From NCBI GenBank assembly GCA_963784175.1, contig CAWAQJ010000019.1, positions 62,001 through 126,000 of the forward strand: 64,000 bases of DNA, read 5' to 3'. The position numbers and the translations under genes were made by a program. Position 1 is the first letter of the stretch; the number at the start of each line of letters is the position of its first letter. Below are positions 9,668 to 17,441 of the stretch, one piece after another. This DNA comes from JAIBJN01 sp963784175. Lineage in GTDB: Bacteria; Actinomycetota; Thermoleophilia; Gaiellales; Gaiellaceae. Under the pieces are notes generated by a model. That model saw nothing but the letters and a program-made list of their open reading frames with translations. It had not been told where the DNA came from and searched no databases.

Positions 9668-10993
9668 CTAGCCGCGGAGGACGACCACGGCGAGCGCCGC
9701 CACCACATCGGGGTCGAACTGGGAGCCGGCGCAGACCTCCATCTCGTGGAGGGCCTCCTCGGCCGAGCGGGCCTTGCGGTACGGGCGATCGGTGGTCATG
9801 GCGTTGTAGGCGTCGCAGGCGCAGACGATGCGCGCGACGAGCGGCGTGTCCTCGCCGGCGAGGCCGTCCGGGTAGCCCTTGCCGTCCCAGCGCTCGTGGC
9901 ACGAGCGGACGAGATGGCCGACGCGGCCGAGGAGCCCGCCGATCTTGGCGAGCATCTGCTCGCCCTCGACCGTGTGGGTCTTCATGATCTCCCACTCCTC
10001 GTCCGTGAGCTTCCCGGGCTTGTTGATGATCTCGGCCGGGATCCTGATCTTCCCGACGTCGTGGAGGAGCGCGGTCAGCTCCGCGTCCTGCTGCGAGCGC
10101 GCGTCGAGCCCGAGCTCGGCCGACACGCCGACGACGAGCTCGACGACATCGCGGCTGTGGCTGCCCGTGTAAGCGTCGTCGGCCTCGATCACGTCACCGA
10201 GCAGAAACGCGGTGCCCCGGTACGCGTGGCCGAGCTCGAGCGCGTGGTCGATCCGGCTGTGGCGCTCGCGCGCGAAGAACGCGAACAGCGCGAGCAGTGG
10301 GACGACGAGGAGGACGGCGAGCGGCTCGTCGTAGGCGACCATGGCGAAGAGGAACCCGGCCGGTGCCAGCGCCGCGTCCACGAAGTAGACGGGAGCGGTC
10401 AGCCGAAGCTGCGCGAGGACGGGGACGTCGAAGGCCACCCTGGCGCGCACGGCCGAGCTGGCGAAGTCGAAGGCGAACTGCGCGGCGAGCACTCCCACGA
10501 GGAGCGGCAGCACGTCCCACGTCGGGGCCGGCTCTCCGGCGAGAGCGAGGACGAGCGCGGGCCCGAGCGCGTGCCAGGCACTGAAGACCTCCAGCAGCGC
10601 CCGCTCTCCGTGGATGCGCCTGCGCGCGAAGTCCGCGGACGAGCAGAGGAGGAACCCGACCGCCACGCAGAGCGGGACGAGGGCGACCGGGAGCAGAAAC
10701 AGCATGGGCACGAAGACGATCTGCGTGGGGACCGCGAAGCCCGATCCGACCTCGAACTCGACCCGGGCCGCGAGGGCGTAGGCGACCACGAGCAGCAGGA
10801 GCACGCCCGGCTCGAGCACCCGATCGCTCGGAGCGAGGAAGGCGAACGGGACGGCGACCGCGACGAACGCCAGGGCGCCGAAGAGCGTGGCGCGCGAATC
10901 TCTCGCCGCCAGCCGTTCGGTCGCGCGCGCACGCGCGTCCTCGATGAGCCCGCCGGCCTCGGGATCGAGGTCGGCCGCAGTGGGCGTCGCCAC
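9668..10993 (-). CDS. Membrane HD-GYP phosphodiesterase (c-di-GMP type)
   Basis: About 441 residues. The N-terminal ~230 residues are a bundle of seven or eight transmembrane helices acting as an integral-membrane sensor. An HD-GYP domain follows (~240-430) with an intact core: LLHDVGKIRIP (HD and Lys), ITNKPG-type segment INKPGKLTDEEWEIM, CHERWDGKGYPDGLAGE (GYP) and YNAMTTDRPYR. HD-GYP proteins hydrolyse cyclic di-GMP, sometimes cGAMP. The ATG at 10999 touches the GGGAG ribosome-binding site, so the GTG at 10993 (6 nt spacing) is the better start. It is one of three HD-GYP genes in this window; no GGDEF cyclase is visible. Confidence 0.88.
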   Translation of the reverse strand: MATPTAADLDPEAGGLIEDARARATERLAARDSRATLFGALAFVAVAVPFAFLAPSDRVLEPGVLLLLVVAYALAARVEFEVGSGFAVPTQIVFVPMLFLLPVALVPLCVAVGFLLCSSADFARRRIHGERALLEVFSAWHALGPALVLALAGEPAPTWDVLPLLVGVLAAQFAFDFASSAVRARVAFDVPVLAQLRLTAPVYFVDAALAPAGFLFAMVAYDEPLAVLLVVPLLALFAFFARERHSRIDHALELGHAYRGTAFLLGDVIEADDAYTGSHSRDVVELVVGVSAELGLDARSQQDAELTALLHDVGKIRIPAEIINKPGKLTDEEWEIMKTHTVEGEQMLAKIGGLLGRVGHLVRSCHERWDGKGYPDGLAGEDTPLVARIVCACDAYNAMTTDRPYRKARSAEEALHEMEVCAGSQFDPDVVAALAVVVLRG

Positions 10994-11139
10994 GGACATC
11001 TCCCATGGAGTGTCGGGGCTGAGCTACACGCGGGAGTCACTCGAAGGGGTGATCCACGCGGTTCACTCCGACGAGGGATGGCGAGCGCGCCGGCGTTCCC
11101 AACACTGAGATGACCAGCGGCCAGGGAGGAATTGCGGTG

Positions 11140-11763
11140 ATGAGAGGTTTTCTGCGGTGCGGTCTTGTTGCGCTGTGCGCGCTTGCTGTTGCGGCGCCCG
11201 CCAGTGCCGGTTCGTTCGGAGATTCGGCAGTCGGCTGTGAAGGCCGGACGGCGTCTCAGCCGTTCCTGCGCTGGCTCGACCCGATGCGCTACGTGCTCGC
11301 GCCCAACGGCAACCTCGAGTCCGGGACGACCGGCTGGACGCTGACCGGCGGCGCCAAGGTCGAGACCGGGAACGAGTCTTTCTTCGTCGGCAGCAAGAGC
11401 GACACACGCTCGCTCTACCTCCCGTCCGGCAGCACCGCGACGACGCGCCCCATGTGCGTGGAGCTGCTGCACCCGACCTTCCGCTACTTCGCCAAGAACC
11501 GCGGCCCGATCGTCCTCTCGACCCTGCTCGTCGAGGCGCTGATCGAGAACCCGCTCACGGGCAAGGTCCTCGTGCTCCCGGCCGGCGTGCACACCGGCGG
11601 CTCGAACTGGCATCCGTCGCTCCCCGGCGTCGTCGTGGCCGACCTGCTCACGCTCCTGGACAAGAACGGCGAGCTCGCCGTTGCCTTCCGCTTCCGGCCC
11701 GTCGGGCTCGGAGCGAAGTGGCAGATCGACGACGTCTACGTCGATCCGTTCAGGAACCGCTAG
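11140..11763 (+). CDS. Small secreted protein of unknown function
   Basis: A 207-residue protein with a signal peptide (MRGFLRCGLVALCALAVAAPASAGS). The mature part has a short Cys-containing start, then a segment like a carbohydrate-binding beta-sandwich (LAPNGNLESGTTGWTLTGGAKVETGNE and LYLPSGSTATTRPMCVEL) ending in WQIDDVYVDPF. The phrase 'NGNLESGTTGW...IDDVYVDP' is typical of the jelly-roll edge strands in CBM-like domains. AGGGAGGA at 11123-11130 fits ATG 11140 or the adjacent GTG 11137; the in-frame ATG at 11110 lies before this site. No catalytic motif is seen. Confidence 0.75.
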   Translation: MRGFLRCGLVALCALAVAAPASAGSFGDSAVGCEGRTASQPFLRWLDPMRYVLAPNGNLESGTTGWTLTGGAKVETGNESFFVGSKSDTRSLYLPSGSTATTRPMCVELLHPTFRYFAKNRGPIVLSTLLVEALIENPLTGKVLVLPAGVHTGGSNWHPSLPGVVVADLLTLLDKNGELAVAFRFRPVGLGAKWQIDDVYVDPFRNR

Positions 11764-11914
11764 GAGCGCTTGGCGTAACGACGCTCGTCGCCGGGGTGCG
11801 ATGGTCGTTCCGAGGCAAGGACGCAGGGAGCGTTCGTAGCCGGAGGCTACGGGCGCGACTGAGGACGCGGCATCGGGGCGAGCAGCGCGGCCCGGCGGCA
11901 CAGCGCTCGTTTCG
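11764..11914. other. 151-nt gap with a short hairpin; no gene seen
   Basis: This gap between convergent genes contains CGTAGCC-GGA-GGCTACG (11835-11851), a perfect 7-bp stem with a 3-nt loop, flanked by GAGG..GGACGC-type motifs on each side (around 11814-11826 and 11862-11869). It could be a weak bidirectional terminator or a copy of a dispersed intergenic repeat. No T-tract follows. Confidence 0.4.
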
Positions 11915-12508
11915 TCAATCGCTCCTCGAAACAGGCAGCCGGATCACAAGAGTCTCGTCGCGCGCCTCGAGGGTTCCCTCGAGCGCGCGCACGAGCATGG
12001 CCGCGGCGGGGGCGGCGAGCTCCCGAAACTCCTCTCCGAGCACGACCGCCTCCGCGGGGCGTGAGAGCGGGGCGACCGTGAGCACCGGCCCGGCCACCTG
12101 CATCGTGACCGTGTCGTGGCCGCCGAAGCGGGCCGTGGCGCGGGCGAGCTGCGCGAGCGCGCGGGCCGTGGGGTCCGGGTCGACGAGCACCGCCGACCCC
12201 TGACCCGAGATCTCGACCCTGCCCTCCTCGAGAAGCTCGGCCGCGGCCTGAGCCAGCTCCAGCGAGTCCGTCTCCACCAGAACCGGCTTGTACACGCCGA
12301 GCTGGATGCGCGTGGCGAGCCTGAGCTGGTCGACGAGATCGTCGATCTGCTTGGAGGCGGCGCCGATCATCTCCACGTACCGGTCGGCGGGTGGCTCGAG
12401 CTCGACCCGCTCGAGCGTCCGTGCGAAGCCGTACACCGTCGCCAGAGGCGTCAGGATGTCGTGGCAGGCGACCGAGACCAGCTCGGCATATTGGCGATCG
12501 TTGGTCAT
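11915..12508 (-). CDS. Histidine-kinase-like protein with HisKA helices but degenerate ATPase domain
   Basis: A 197-residue protein. Residues ~1-75 match a HisKA dimerisation domain with the phospho-acceptor His in SVACHDILTPLATVYGFARTL. The remaining ~120 residues sit where the HATPase domain should be, but I find no N-box asparagine (HELxxNxxKH-type), no DxGxG G1 box and no GxGLGL G2 box. It therefore probably cannot bind ATP normally. It may be a phosphotransfer or dimerisation partner of another kinase. The ATG at 12508 overlaps the CATG shared with the divergent folE2 region; upstream open frame is antisense to folE2. Confidence 0.65.
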   Translation of the reverse strand: MTNDRQYAELVSVACHDILTPLATVYGFARTLERVELEPPADRYVEMIGAASKQIDDLVDQLRLATRIQLGVYKPVLVETDSLELAQAAAELLEEGRVEISGQGSAVLVDPDPTARALAQLARATARFGGHDTVTMQVAGPVLTVAPLSRPAEAVVLGEEFRELAAPAAAMLVRALEGTLEARDETLVIRLPVSRSD

Positions 12509-12520
12509 GTCACGGGGTGC

Positions 12521-12526
12521 TACGTT
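12521..12526 (+). promoter_or_regulatory. TACGTT -10 element, leaderless start of folE2/mptA
   Basis: TACGTT ends 7 nt before GTG 12534 and there is no Shine-Dalgarno before that codon. The expected transcription start coincides with the G of the GTG. Confidence 0.5.
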
Positions 12527-12533
12527 TCGCCGG

Positions 12534-13508
12534 GTGGAGCGGAGAGTAACCGCGACGGCGGACCTCCAGGCGTCCGTCCCGGACGTGCAGCTCGGGCTCT
12601 CCCGGGCCGGCGTCACGGGTGTCCAGAAGGCCGTCCGCATGCAGCACGGCGGCAGCGACGCGCTCGTCTCGGCCGAGATCGACTGCTTCGTCGACCTCGA
12701 TCCCGCCCAGAAGGGCGTGCACATGTCGCGCTTCCCGGAGCTCTTCGAGGAGGCCATCGACGAGCTCGTGATCGGCGAGATGCTCCTCGTCGAGCGGCTC
12801 GCCGAGCACATCGCGCGTCACATCGTCGCGCGCCAGGACGCGCTGCGCGCCGAGGTGAGGATCGCGGCGCGCTACCCGATCGAGCGCTCGACGCCGGTCA
12901 CCGGGCTCCGGACGCAGGAGCTCGTCTCGCTCCTCGGGATCGCGGCTGCGTCCCGCACCGCGTCGCGCCGCCTCGTCGGCGTCGAGGCCACGGGGATCAA
13001 CGCCTGCCCGTGCGCGCAGGGGCTCGTCCGCGACCAGGCGGCCGAGCGGCTCGGCGAGGCCGGCTTCGCCGACGTCGACATCGAGCGGATCCTCGAGCTC
13101 GTCCCGCTGGCCACGCACAATCAGCGCGGTCGCGGGACCCTCTTCCTCGGAACCGAGCTCCGCCTCGACGCGGAGGACCTGGTCGACATCGTCGAGCAGT
13201 CGATGAGCTCGCCGATCTACGAGCTCCTCAAGCGACCGGACGAGCTCTTCGTCGTCGAGCATGCGCACCTGTCACCGCGCTTCGTCGAGGACTCCGTGCG
13301 ACTGATGGTGAAGGGCGCGCTCGACGCCTACGGCGAGCTCGGCGACGACGACTTCGTCCTCGCCCGCCAGGTCAACTTCGAGACGATCCACAACCACGAC
13401 GTGCTCGCCGAGCGCTTCGGGACGGTGGGCGAGCTGCGCGCAGAGCTCGCGAACGGCGGCCACTCGCCGGCCCACACCGAGCTCGGCGACTGGCTCCGCG
13501 CGGTCTAG
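12534..13508 (+). CDS. GTP cyclohydrolase IB (FolE2/MptA family)
   Basis: First enzyme of folate/pterin synthesis, converting GTP to dihydroneopterin triphosphate (FolE2) or its cyclic phosphate (archaeal MptA). The 324-residue protein keeps family signatures: PDVQLGLSRAGVTGVQK, GVHMSRFPELFEE, the metal-binding Cys in INACPCAQG, ATHNQRGRG and NFETIHNHD. The INACPCAQ plus THNQRG combination leans towards the MptA branch, but the exact product is uncertain. This metal-flexible type replaces zinc-dependent FolE1 in many bacteria. GTG 12534 is chosen from the TACGTT spacing; an upstream ATG at 12507 overlaps the divergent gene's start. The end overlaps plsY by 4 nt, convergently. Confidence 0.9.
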   Translation: MERRVTATADLQASVPDVQLGLSRAGVTGVQKAVRMQHGGSDALVSAEIDCFVDLDPAQKGVHMSRFPELFEEAIDELVIGEMLLVERLAEHIARHIVARQDALRAEVRIAARYPIERSTPVTGLRTQELVSLLGIAAASRTASRRLVGVEATGINACPCAQGLVRDQAAERLGEAGFADVDIERILELVPLATHNQRGRGTLFLGTELRLDAEDLVDIVEQSMSSPIYELLKRPDELFVVEHAHLSPRFVEDSVRLMVKGALDAYGELGDDDFVLARQVNFETIHNHDVLAERFGTVGELRAELANGGHSPAHTELGDWLRAV

Positions 13509-14143
13509 ACGCGATTCGACCCGAGCGGCGGCGTGCCCGAGGTTCCCAGCCGCGGGCGGCGGAGAGCCATCTTGTGCTCCTCCCCGGCGACGAGCCGGCG
13601 AATGTTCGTCCGGTGGAGCAGGATGATCGCGAGCGCCGCGCCCCCGGTGAACGCGAGCACCGGCCACGACGCGCCGTAGAGCCACGCGAACAGCGGGAGC
13701 GAGACGGCCGCCGCCATGGACGCGACCGAGGCGTAGCGGAAGGCGAGGAAGAGGAGGATCCAGACGCCGGCAGCCGAGAGCGCAGCGAACGGCGCGAGCG
13801 CCAGCGCGACGCCGCCGGTCGTGGCCACGATCTTCCCGCCGCGCGCGAAGCCGAGGAAGAGCGGCCGCCAGTGGCCGACCATGGCCGCGACGCCGGCGAG
13901 CACGCCGACGAGGTCGCTGCCGAGCCAGAGGCCGAGCAGCGCGGCGACCGCTCCCTTGGCGATGTCGAGGAGCGCGACCGCAAGCCCCATCTTGAAGCCG
14001 AGAGTGCGCCAGACGTTCGTCGCGCCGGCGTTGCCGCTCCCGAGCGTCCTGACGTCGACCCGGCGCAGAACGAGGGGGAGCCAGTACCCCCACGGCATGC
14101 TGCCGAGGATGTAACCCGCGGCGATGAGGAGAACGTCGACTAT
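13505..14143 (-). CDS. plsY: Acyl-phosphate:glycerol-3-phosphate acyltransferase PlsY
   Basis: Integral membrane enzyme that acylates glycerol-3-phosphate with acyl-phosphate, the first step of bacterial phospholipid synthesis. Motifs are clear: GYILGSMPWGYWL (helix 1), VRTLGSGNAGATNVWRTLG (motif 1), GHWRPLFLGFARGGKIVAT (motif 2 region) and LHRTNIRRL (motif 3). The first helix requires residues upstream of the only ATG (14098), down to VDVLLIAAGY. No ATG, GTG or TTG exists in that frame before it runs into sodA. The ATA at 14143, whose ATAG overlaps the sodA TAG stop, is the best non-standard start. Length from there is 212 residues, normal for the family. Confidence 0.88.
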   Translation of the reverse strand: MVDVLLIAAGYILGSMPWGYWLPLVLRRVDVRTLGSGNAGATNVWRTLGFKMGLAVALLDIAKGAVAALLGLWLGSDLVGVLAGVAAMVGHWRPLFLGFARGGKIVATTGGVALALAPFAALSAAGVWILLFLAFRYASVASMAAAVSLPLFAWLYGASWPVLAFTGGAALAIILLHRTNIRRLVAGEEHKMALRRPRLGTSGTPPLGSNRV

Positions 14144-14760
14144 GAGTGAATAGCGTACGCCTCGACCCAGCCGTTGACGACATCCCAGTCGAGGTTTCCG
14201 AGAAACGCATCGATGTAGGAGGCGCGATCGGTCTGGTAGTCGAGGAAGTACGCGTGCTCGTAGACGTCGAGCGCGACGAGCGGCGTCGCGTTCCAGATCG
14301 GGAAGGTGTTCTGCGCGTCTCCGACGTAGTTGAAGAGCCGCTGCTCGTCCCAGTCGTAGGCCGTCCAGGCCCAGCCGCGCCCGGCCATCCCCGTGGCCTT
14401 GAGGTCGGCGCGCCAGTTGTCCACGCTGCCGAAGTCGCGCGCGATCAGGTCGCCGACCGCCCCATCGGGGTTGCCGCCCCCGCCGCCCAGGTGCGCGAAG
14501 TAGATCTCGTGGTTCTTGACGCCGCCGATCGCGAAGGTGAGGTCGACCTTCAGCGCTCGGATCTCGGAGTACACCTGGTTCGCAGCGGCAAGATCGACCT
14601 CACCGAGCTTCGCCAGGATCTCGTTCCGCTTGGCCACGTAGCCCTGGTAGAGCTTGTAGTGCGCCTCCACCGAGGCGCGGGAGATGCCGTCCATCTCGAG
14701 GAGCTCGGGCTTGAGCTCGCGGGCCGCGATCTCCTCCCGGTTGAAAGCCAACGTCGCCAT
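14140..14760 (-). CDS. sodA: Fe/Mn superoxide dismutase
   Basis: Cytoplasmic dismutase converting superoxide to oxygen and hydrogen peroxide. The metal ligands can be placed: His in EAHYKLYQGYV, His in GVKNHEIYFAHLGG, and Asp/His in ALDVYEHAYFLDY. GRGWAWTAYDW is the conserved tryptophan stretch. The N-terminal motif differs from the classic HHxxHHxxYV (here HYKLYQGYV), which matches a divergent but widespread subgroup. Fe versus Mn use cannot be told. ATG 14760 is chosen because AAAGGGTGAGG precedes it; a GTG lies two codons upstream. Its stop abuts the plsY start, so both are likely one transcript. At 206 residues it has the normal length. Confidence 0.9.
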   Translation of the reverse strand: MATLAFNREEIAARELKPELLEMDGISRASVEAHYKLYQGYVAKRNEILAKLGEVDLAAANQVYSEIRALKVDLTFAIGGVKNHEIYFAHLGGGGGNPDGAVGDLIARDFGSVDNWRADLKATGMAGRGWAWTAYDWDEQRLFNYVGDAQNTFPIWNATPLVALDVYEHAYFLDYQTDRASYIDAFLGNLDWDVVNGWVEAYAIHS

Positions 14761-14800
14761 CCTCACCCTTTCCGGTTGCTCGGCTTTGCGCGCGGGAGCT

Positions 14801-14806
14801 TATCGT
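14801..14806 (+). promoter_or_regulatory. TATCGT -10 element, leaderless start of the PTR1-like reductase
   Basis: TATCGT ends 7 nt before GTG 14814. A possible -35 TTGCTC (14776-14781) lies 19 nt upstream. No Shine-Dalgarno precedes the GTG. Confidence 0.5.
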
Positions 14807-14813
14807 TCCCCGC

Positions 14814-15467
14814 GTGACCGACTCCAACGCAGCGCTCGTCACCGGCGGCACCGGGCGCGTCGGCAGCGCGATCGCACGGCGGCTCGAGACTGACGGCTTC
14901 CGCGTGCTCGCCGCAGGCAGGCGCGACGGCGACCTCTCCGACGCCGACGCCATCCGGGCGCTCGTCGCGCGTGCAGCGGAGGAGCTCGGCGGCCTCGATC
15001 TCGTCGTGCACGCGGCGGGCGAGGGCTTCGTGCCCCAGCCCGTCGAAGCCGTTACCGAGGAGGACTGGGACGCCGCCTTTGGCGTCACGGCCAAGGGGAG
15101 CTTCTTCCTCGCCCAGGCCGCAGCGGCGCACCTCCGCGAGTCCGACCTCGGGCTGATCGTGCTCCTCGAGGACGTTGCCGCCTACCAGCCCTGGCCGTCC
15201 TTCGCGCCGCACTGTGCCGCGAAGGCGGCGCAGGCCATGCTCACGCGCGTCCTCGCGAAAGCTCTGGCGCCGGGCATCCGCGTGTGCGGCATCGCCCCCG
15301 GGCCGGTGGCGGTCGAGGCCGGGCAGGAGGAGCGGCGCGCCGCCGAGACGGTGCTCGGGCGCATCGGCACGCCCGAGGACATCGCAGAAGCGGTCGCCTA
15401 CCTCGTGCGGGCCCCATTCGTGACCGGCTCGACACTCGTCGTGGACGGCGGCCGGCTGCTGACCTGA
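14814..15467 (+). CDS. Short-chain dehydrogenase, pteridine-reductase-like, catalytic Tyr replaced by His
   Basis: A 217-residue Rossmann protein. The nucleotide site reads TGGTGRVG, i.e. the TGx3RxG variant typical of pteridine reductase PTR1/FolM rather than the usual TGx3GxG. GLDLVVHAAGEGFVPQPVEAVTEEDWD and KGSFFLAQAAAAHLR also resemble that subgroup, and GIAPGPV is the usual post-helix motif. The catalytic YxxxK is HCAAK here (Tyr to His) and the catalytic Ser region reads VLLEDVAAY, so the classical triad is not complete. It may reduce pterins or dihydrofolate, or be a repurposed member. The context (folE2 1.3 kb upstream, thyX 1.2 kb downstream) supports a folate link. Confidence 0.75.
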   Translation: MTDSNAALVTGGTGRVGSAIARRLETDGFRVLAAGRRDGDLSDADAIRALVARAAEELGGLDLVVHAAGEGFVPQPVEAVTEEDWDAAFGVTAKGSFFLAQAAAAHLRESDLGLIVLLEDVAAYQPWPSFAPHCAAKAAQAMLTRVLAKALAPGIRVCGIAPGPVAVEAGQEERRAAETVLGRIGTPEDIAEAVAYLVRAPFVTGSTLVVDGGRLLT

Positions 15468-15515
15468 CGCCGGTAACCGTATGGCGACAATCCACTCGGG
15501 GCTTGTGTCTCGTAT

Positions 15516-15526
15516 CCCGAATCGGG
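15516..15526. promoter_or_regulatory. Inverted repeat CCCGA-A-TCGGG just before the sigma factor start
   Basis: The palindrome CCCGA-A-TCGGG is flanked by GTAT and GTAT, and ends two bases before the ATG at 15528. It could be an operator or part of the sigma factor's own promoter. No Shine-Dalgarno is visible between it and the ATG. Confidence 0.35.
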
Positions 15527-15527
15527 T

Positions 15528-16082
15528 ATGTCTGCGCTAGTGGCAACCGCCGAGAGCGACTCGCGTCTCATCGAACGCGTCGCCGGAGGCGACAGGGACG
15601 CGTTCACCGAGCTGTACGGGCGCTTTGCGCGGCCGGTGCTCGCGATGGCCCTGCGCCAGCTGGGCGACAACGGGCGCGCCGAAGAGGCGGCACAGGAGAC
15701 GTTCGCTGCCGTCTGGCGCTCGGCGCGCAGCTACAAGCCCGAGCGCGGGTCGGCGTCTGCCTGGCTGTATGCGGTGGCGCGGCACGCGATCATCGACCGG
15801 GCCCGCCAACGGCGCGAGCCGGTCGTCGAGGTTCCGGAGGAAGTGTCCAAAGAGGCGACGCCCGAGGAGCAGGCCGAGAGCTCCTGGCTCACGTGGCGCG
15901 TCCACGCCGCGCTCGAGCAGCTCCCCGAGCGCGAGCGCGCCGTGCTGGAGCTCGCGTACTGGAGCGGGCTCTCGCAGACAGAGATCGCAAGCTACCTCGA
16001 CGTCCCCCTCGGAACCGTGAAGACACGCACCCGCACCGGGCTGGCCCGTCTGTCCAGCCTGCTAGACGAGGTAAAGCCATGA
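15528..16082 (+). CDS. ECF sigma factor (SigK-like)
   Basis: A 184-residue extracytoplasmic-function sigma factor. Region 2 (~20-85) has DAFTELYGRFARPVLAMALRQLG and AEEAAQETFAAVWRSARSY; SAWLYAVARHAIIDRARQRR is its end. Region 4 (~120-175) contains LPERERAVLELAYWSGLSQTEIASYLDVPLGTVKTRTRTG, the -35 binding helix-turn-helix. The next gene overlaps its stop by 4 nt (ATGA) and encodes an RskA-like membrane anti-sigma factor, so the pair should be translated together. By analogy the factor is released when the anti-sigma factor is inactivated, for example by redox or envelope stress. Confidence 0.92.
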   Translation: MSALVATAESDSRLIERVAGGDRDAFTELYGRFARPVLAMALRQLGDNGRAEEAAQETFAAVWRSARSYKPERGSASAWLYAVARHAIIDRARQRREPVVEVPEEVSKEATPEEQAESSWLTWRVHAALEQLPERERAVLELAYWSGLSQTEIASYLDVPLGTVKTRTRTGLARLSSLLDEVKP

Positions 16083-16684
16083 AGGAGCCCTTGGATCTGC
16101 GAGAGCTCGTCGGCGGCGACCTGCCGCCGGAGGAGCTCGAGAAGCTCGGCCGCGTCGACGGCATGCTGCGCAGCGTCCCGGCGCCCCCGCACGACGTCCC
16201 GGCCTCGCTCACACAGGCTGTCGCCGCTGTTCCGCTCGAGCGCCGCCGGCCCACGCGGCGGCGGTTCGCGGTCGCGGTCGCCTTCGCCGCGCTCATCGCG
16301 GTCGCCGCCTTCGGCATCGGGCGCTGGACGGCCGACAGCTTCAGTGCGGACTACGCAGTCGAGCTTCAACCAACCGCCGGGGCTCCTGCGGCCGCAGCGG
16401 TCGTCGAGGTCGGCGAGCGCGATCCCGACAGCGGGAACGTCGAGCTGGTCCTCGAGGTCTCCGGCCTTCCGAAGAACCCCGACGACGAGTTCTACGCGCT
16501 CTGGCTCGAGAAGGACGGCGAGTGGGCCGCGACCTGCGGCTATTTCTCCGTCGGCGAGGGCGAGACGACGGTGCGTATGACGGTCTCGTACGAGTTCCGC
16601 GACTTCGATGCCTGGAACATCTCGCTCGGCTCGCGACCCGACGCGCCCCCGCCGCTGCTCGCGGCCGAGATCCCAGAGATCTAG
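16079..16684 (+). CDS. RskA-like transmembrane anti-sigma factor
   Basis: A 201-residue single-pass membrane protein. Residues ~1-58 are cytoplasmic (LVGGDLPPEELEKLGRVDGML is an anti-sigma-like helix pair); residues ~62-80 form the membrane helix (FAVAVAFAALIAVAAFGIGRW); the extracytoplasmic part (~85-201) is an RskA-type domain with LVLEVSGLPKNPDDEFYALWLEKDG. Anti-sigma factors of this group hold the sigma factor at the membrane. The N-terminal region shows no HxxxCxxC zinc motif, so it is not a ZAS-type sensor. It is translationally coupled to the ECF gene and its stop overlaps that of convergent thyX by 4 nt. Confidence 0.85.
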   Translation: MKEPLDLRELVGGDLPPEELEKLGRVDGMLRSVPAPPHDVPASLTQAVAAVPLERRRPTRRRFAVAVAFAALIAVAAFGIGRWTADSFSADYAVELQPTAGAPAAAAVVEVGERDPDSGNVELVLEVSGLPKNPDDEFYALWLEKDGEWAATCGYFSVGEGETTVRMTVSYEFRDFDAWNISLGSRPDAPPPLLAAEIPEI

Positions 16685-17391
16685 GGCCCGACGCGGCCGG
16701 CGTCGACGAACGCCTCGTACGTGACGGGCATCTCCGCTGCGAGGAACTGCTCGCACGCGTCCGCGTAGCGCCGGATCTCACGCTGGGCTGTCTCGGCGGC
16801 CCGCAGGGAGACGAAGTTCATCAGGGAGCGCGCGTTGACCGTCCAGTAGAACTCGGTGTACGAGCCGACGGGCATCACGGCACGGGCGAGCTCGCGCGCG
16901 ACTCCCTGCTCCACGAGCCGCTCGTAGGCAGCATAGGCGGCGTCGTAGACGGCCCGCAGCTCCTCCCGGGTCGACTCGGCGAGCTCGGCGTCGACCGGCT
17001 CGAACGAGTACGAACCGGGCTTGCCAACCTGCGTCCGCACGTCCTCGGCGTCCGGGACGTAGAAGTCGTCGGTCGCCTTGGCGTAGCGCATGCTGAACTC
17101 GTTGAACGACCCCACGCGGTGGCGGAACCATTCGCGCGCGATGAAGATCGGGGCGCGGACGTGGAACCGGAAGGCGTTGTGCTCGAAGGGCGTCCCGTGA
17201 CGCTCACGGAGGAGGAAGCGGATCAGCCCGCGGTCGGAGTCGTCCATCTCCTCCTTGCGACGGGCGAAACTGACCCGCGCGGCGTTGACGACGGAGAGAT
17301 CGCTCGCCATCGACTCGTCCAACCGGACGAAACCGTGGTCGAGCACCTCGATCGTGCGCGTGTCGGGGACGGTGGGGGACGCGACATTCAT
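16681..17391 (-). CDS. thyX: Flavin-dependent thymidylate synthase ThyX
   Basis: Makes dTMP from dUMP with methylenetetrahydrofolate, using reduced FAD, so it yields tetrahydrofolate rather than dihydrofolate. The signature RHRx7S is present as EWFRHRVGSFNEFSMRY (~residues 85-101). PVGSYTEFYWTVNARSLMNF and RAAETAQREIR are the conserved C-terminal helices with dUMP-binding Arg. The protein has 236 residues. Cells with ThyX often lack classical DHFR, which makes the nearby PTR1-like reductase of interest. A TAGAGT hexamer lies 9 nt before the ATG, so the leader would be very short. Confidence 0.93.
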   Translation of the reverse strand: MNVASPTVPDTRTIEVLDHGFVRLDESMASDLSVVNAARVSFARRKEEMDDSDRGLIRFLLRERHGTPFEHNAFRFHVRAPIFIAREWFRHRVGSFNEFSMRYAKATDDFYVPDAEDVRTQVGKPGSYSFEPVDAELAESTREELRAVYDAAYAAYERLVEQGVARELARAVMPVGSYTEFYWTVNARSLMNFVSLRAAETAQREIRRYADACEQFLAAEMPVTYEAFVDAGRVGP

Positions 17392-17441
17392 ACGAAGACC
17401 ACTCTAACGGCCGCTTCTGTCGGTGCCGATTGCTGGCTACA

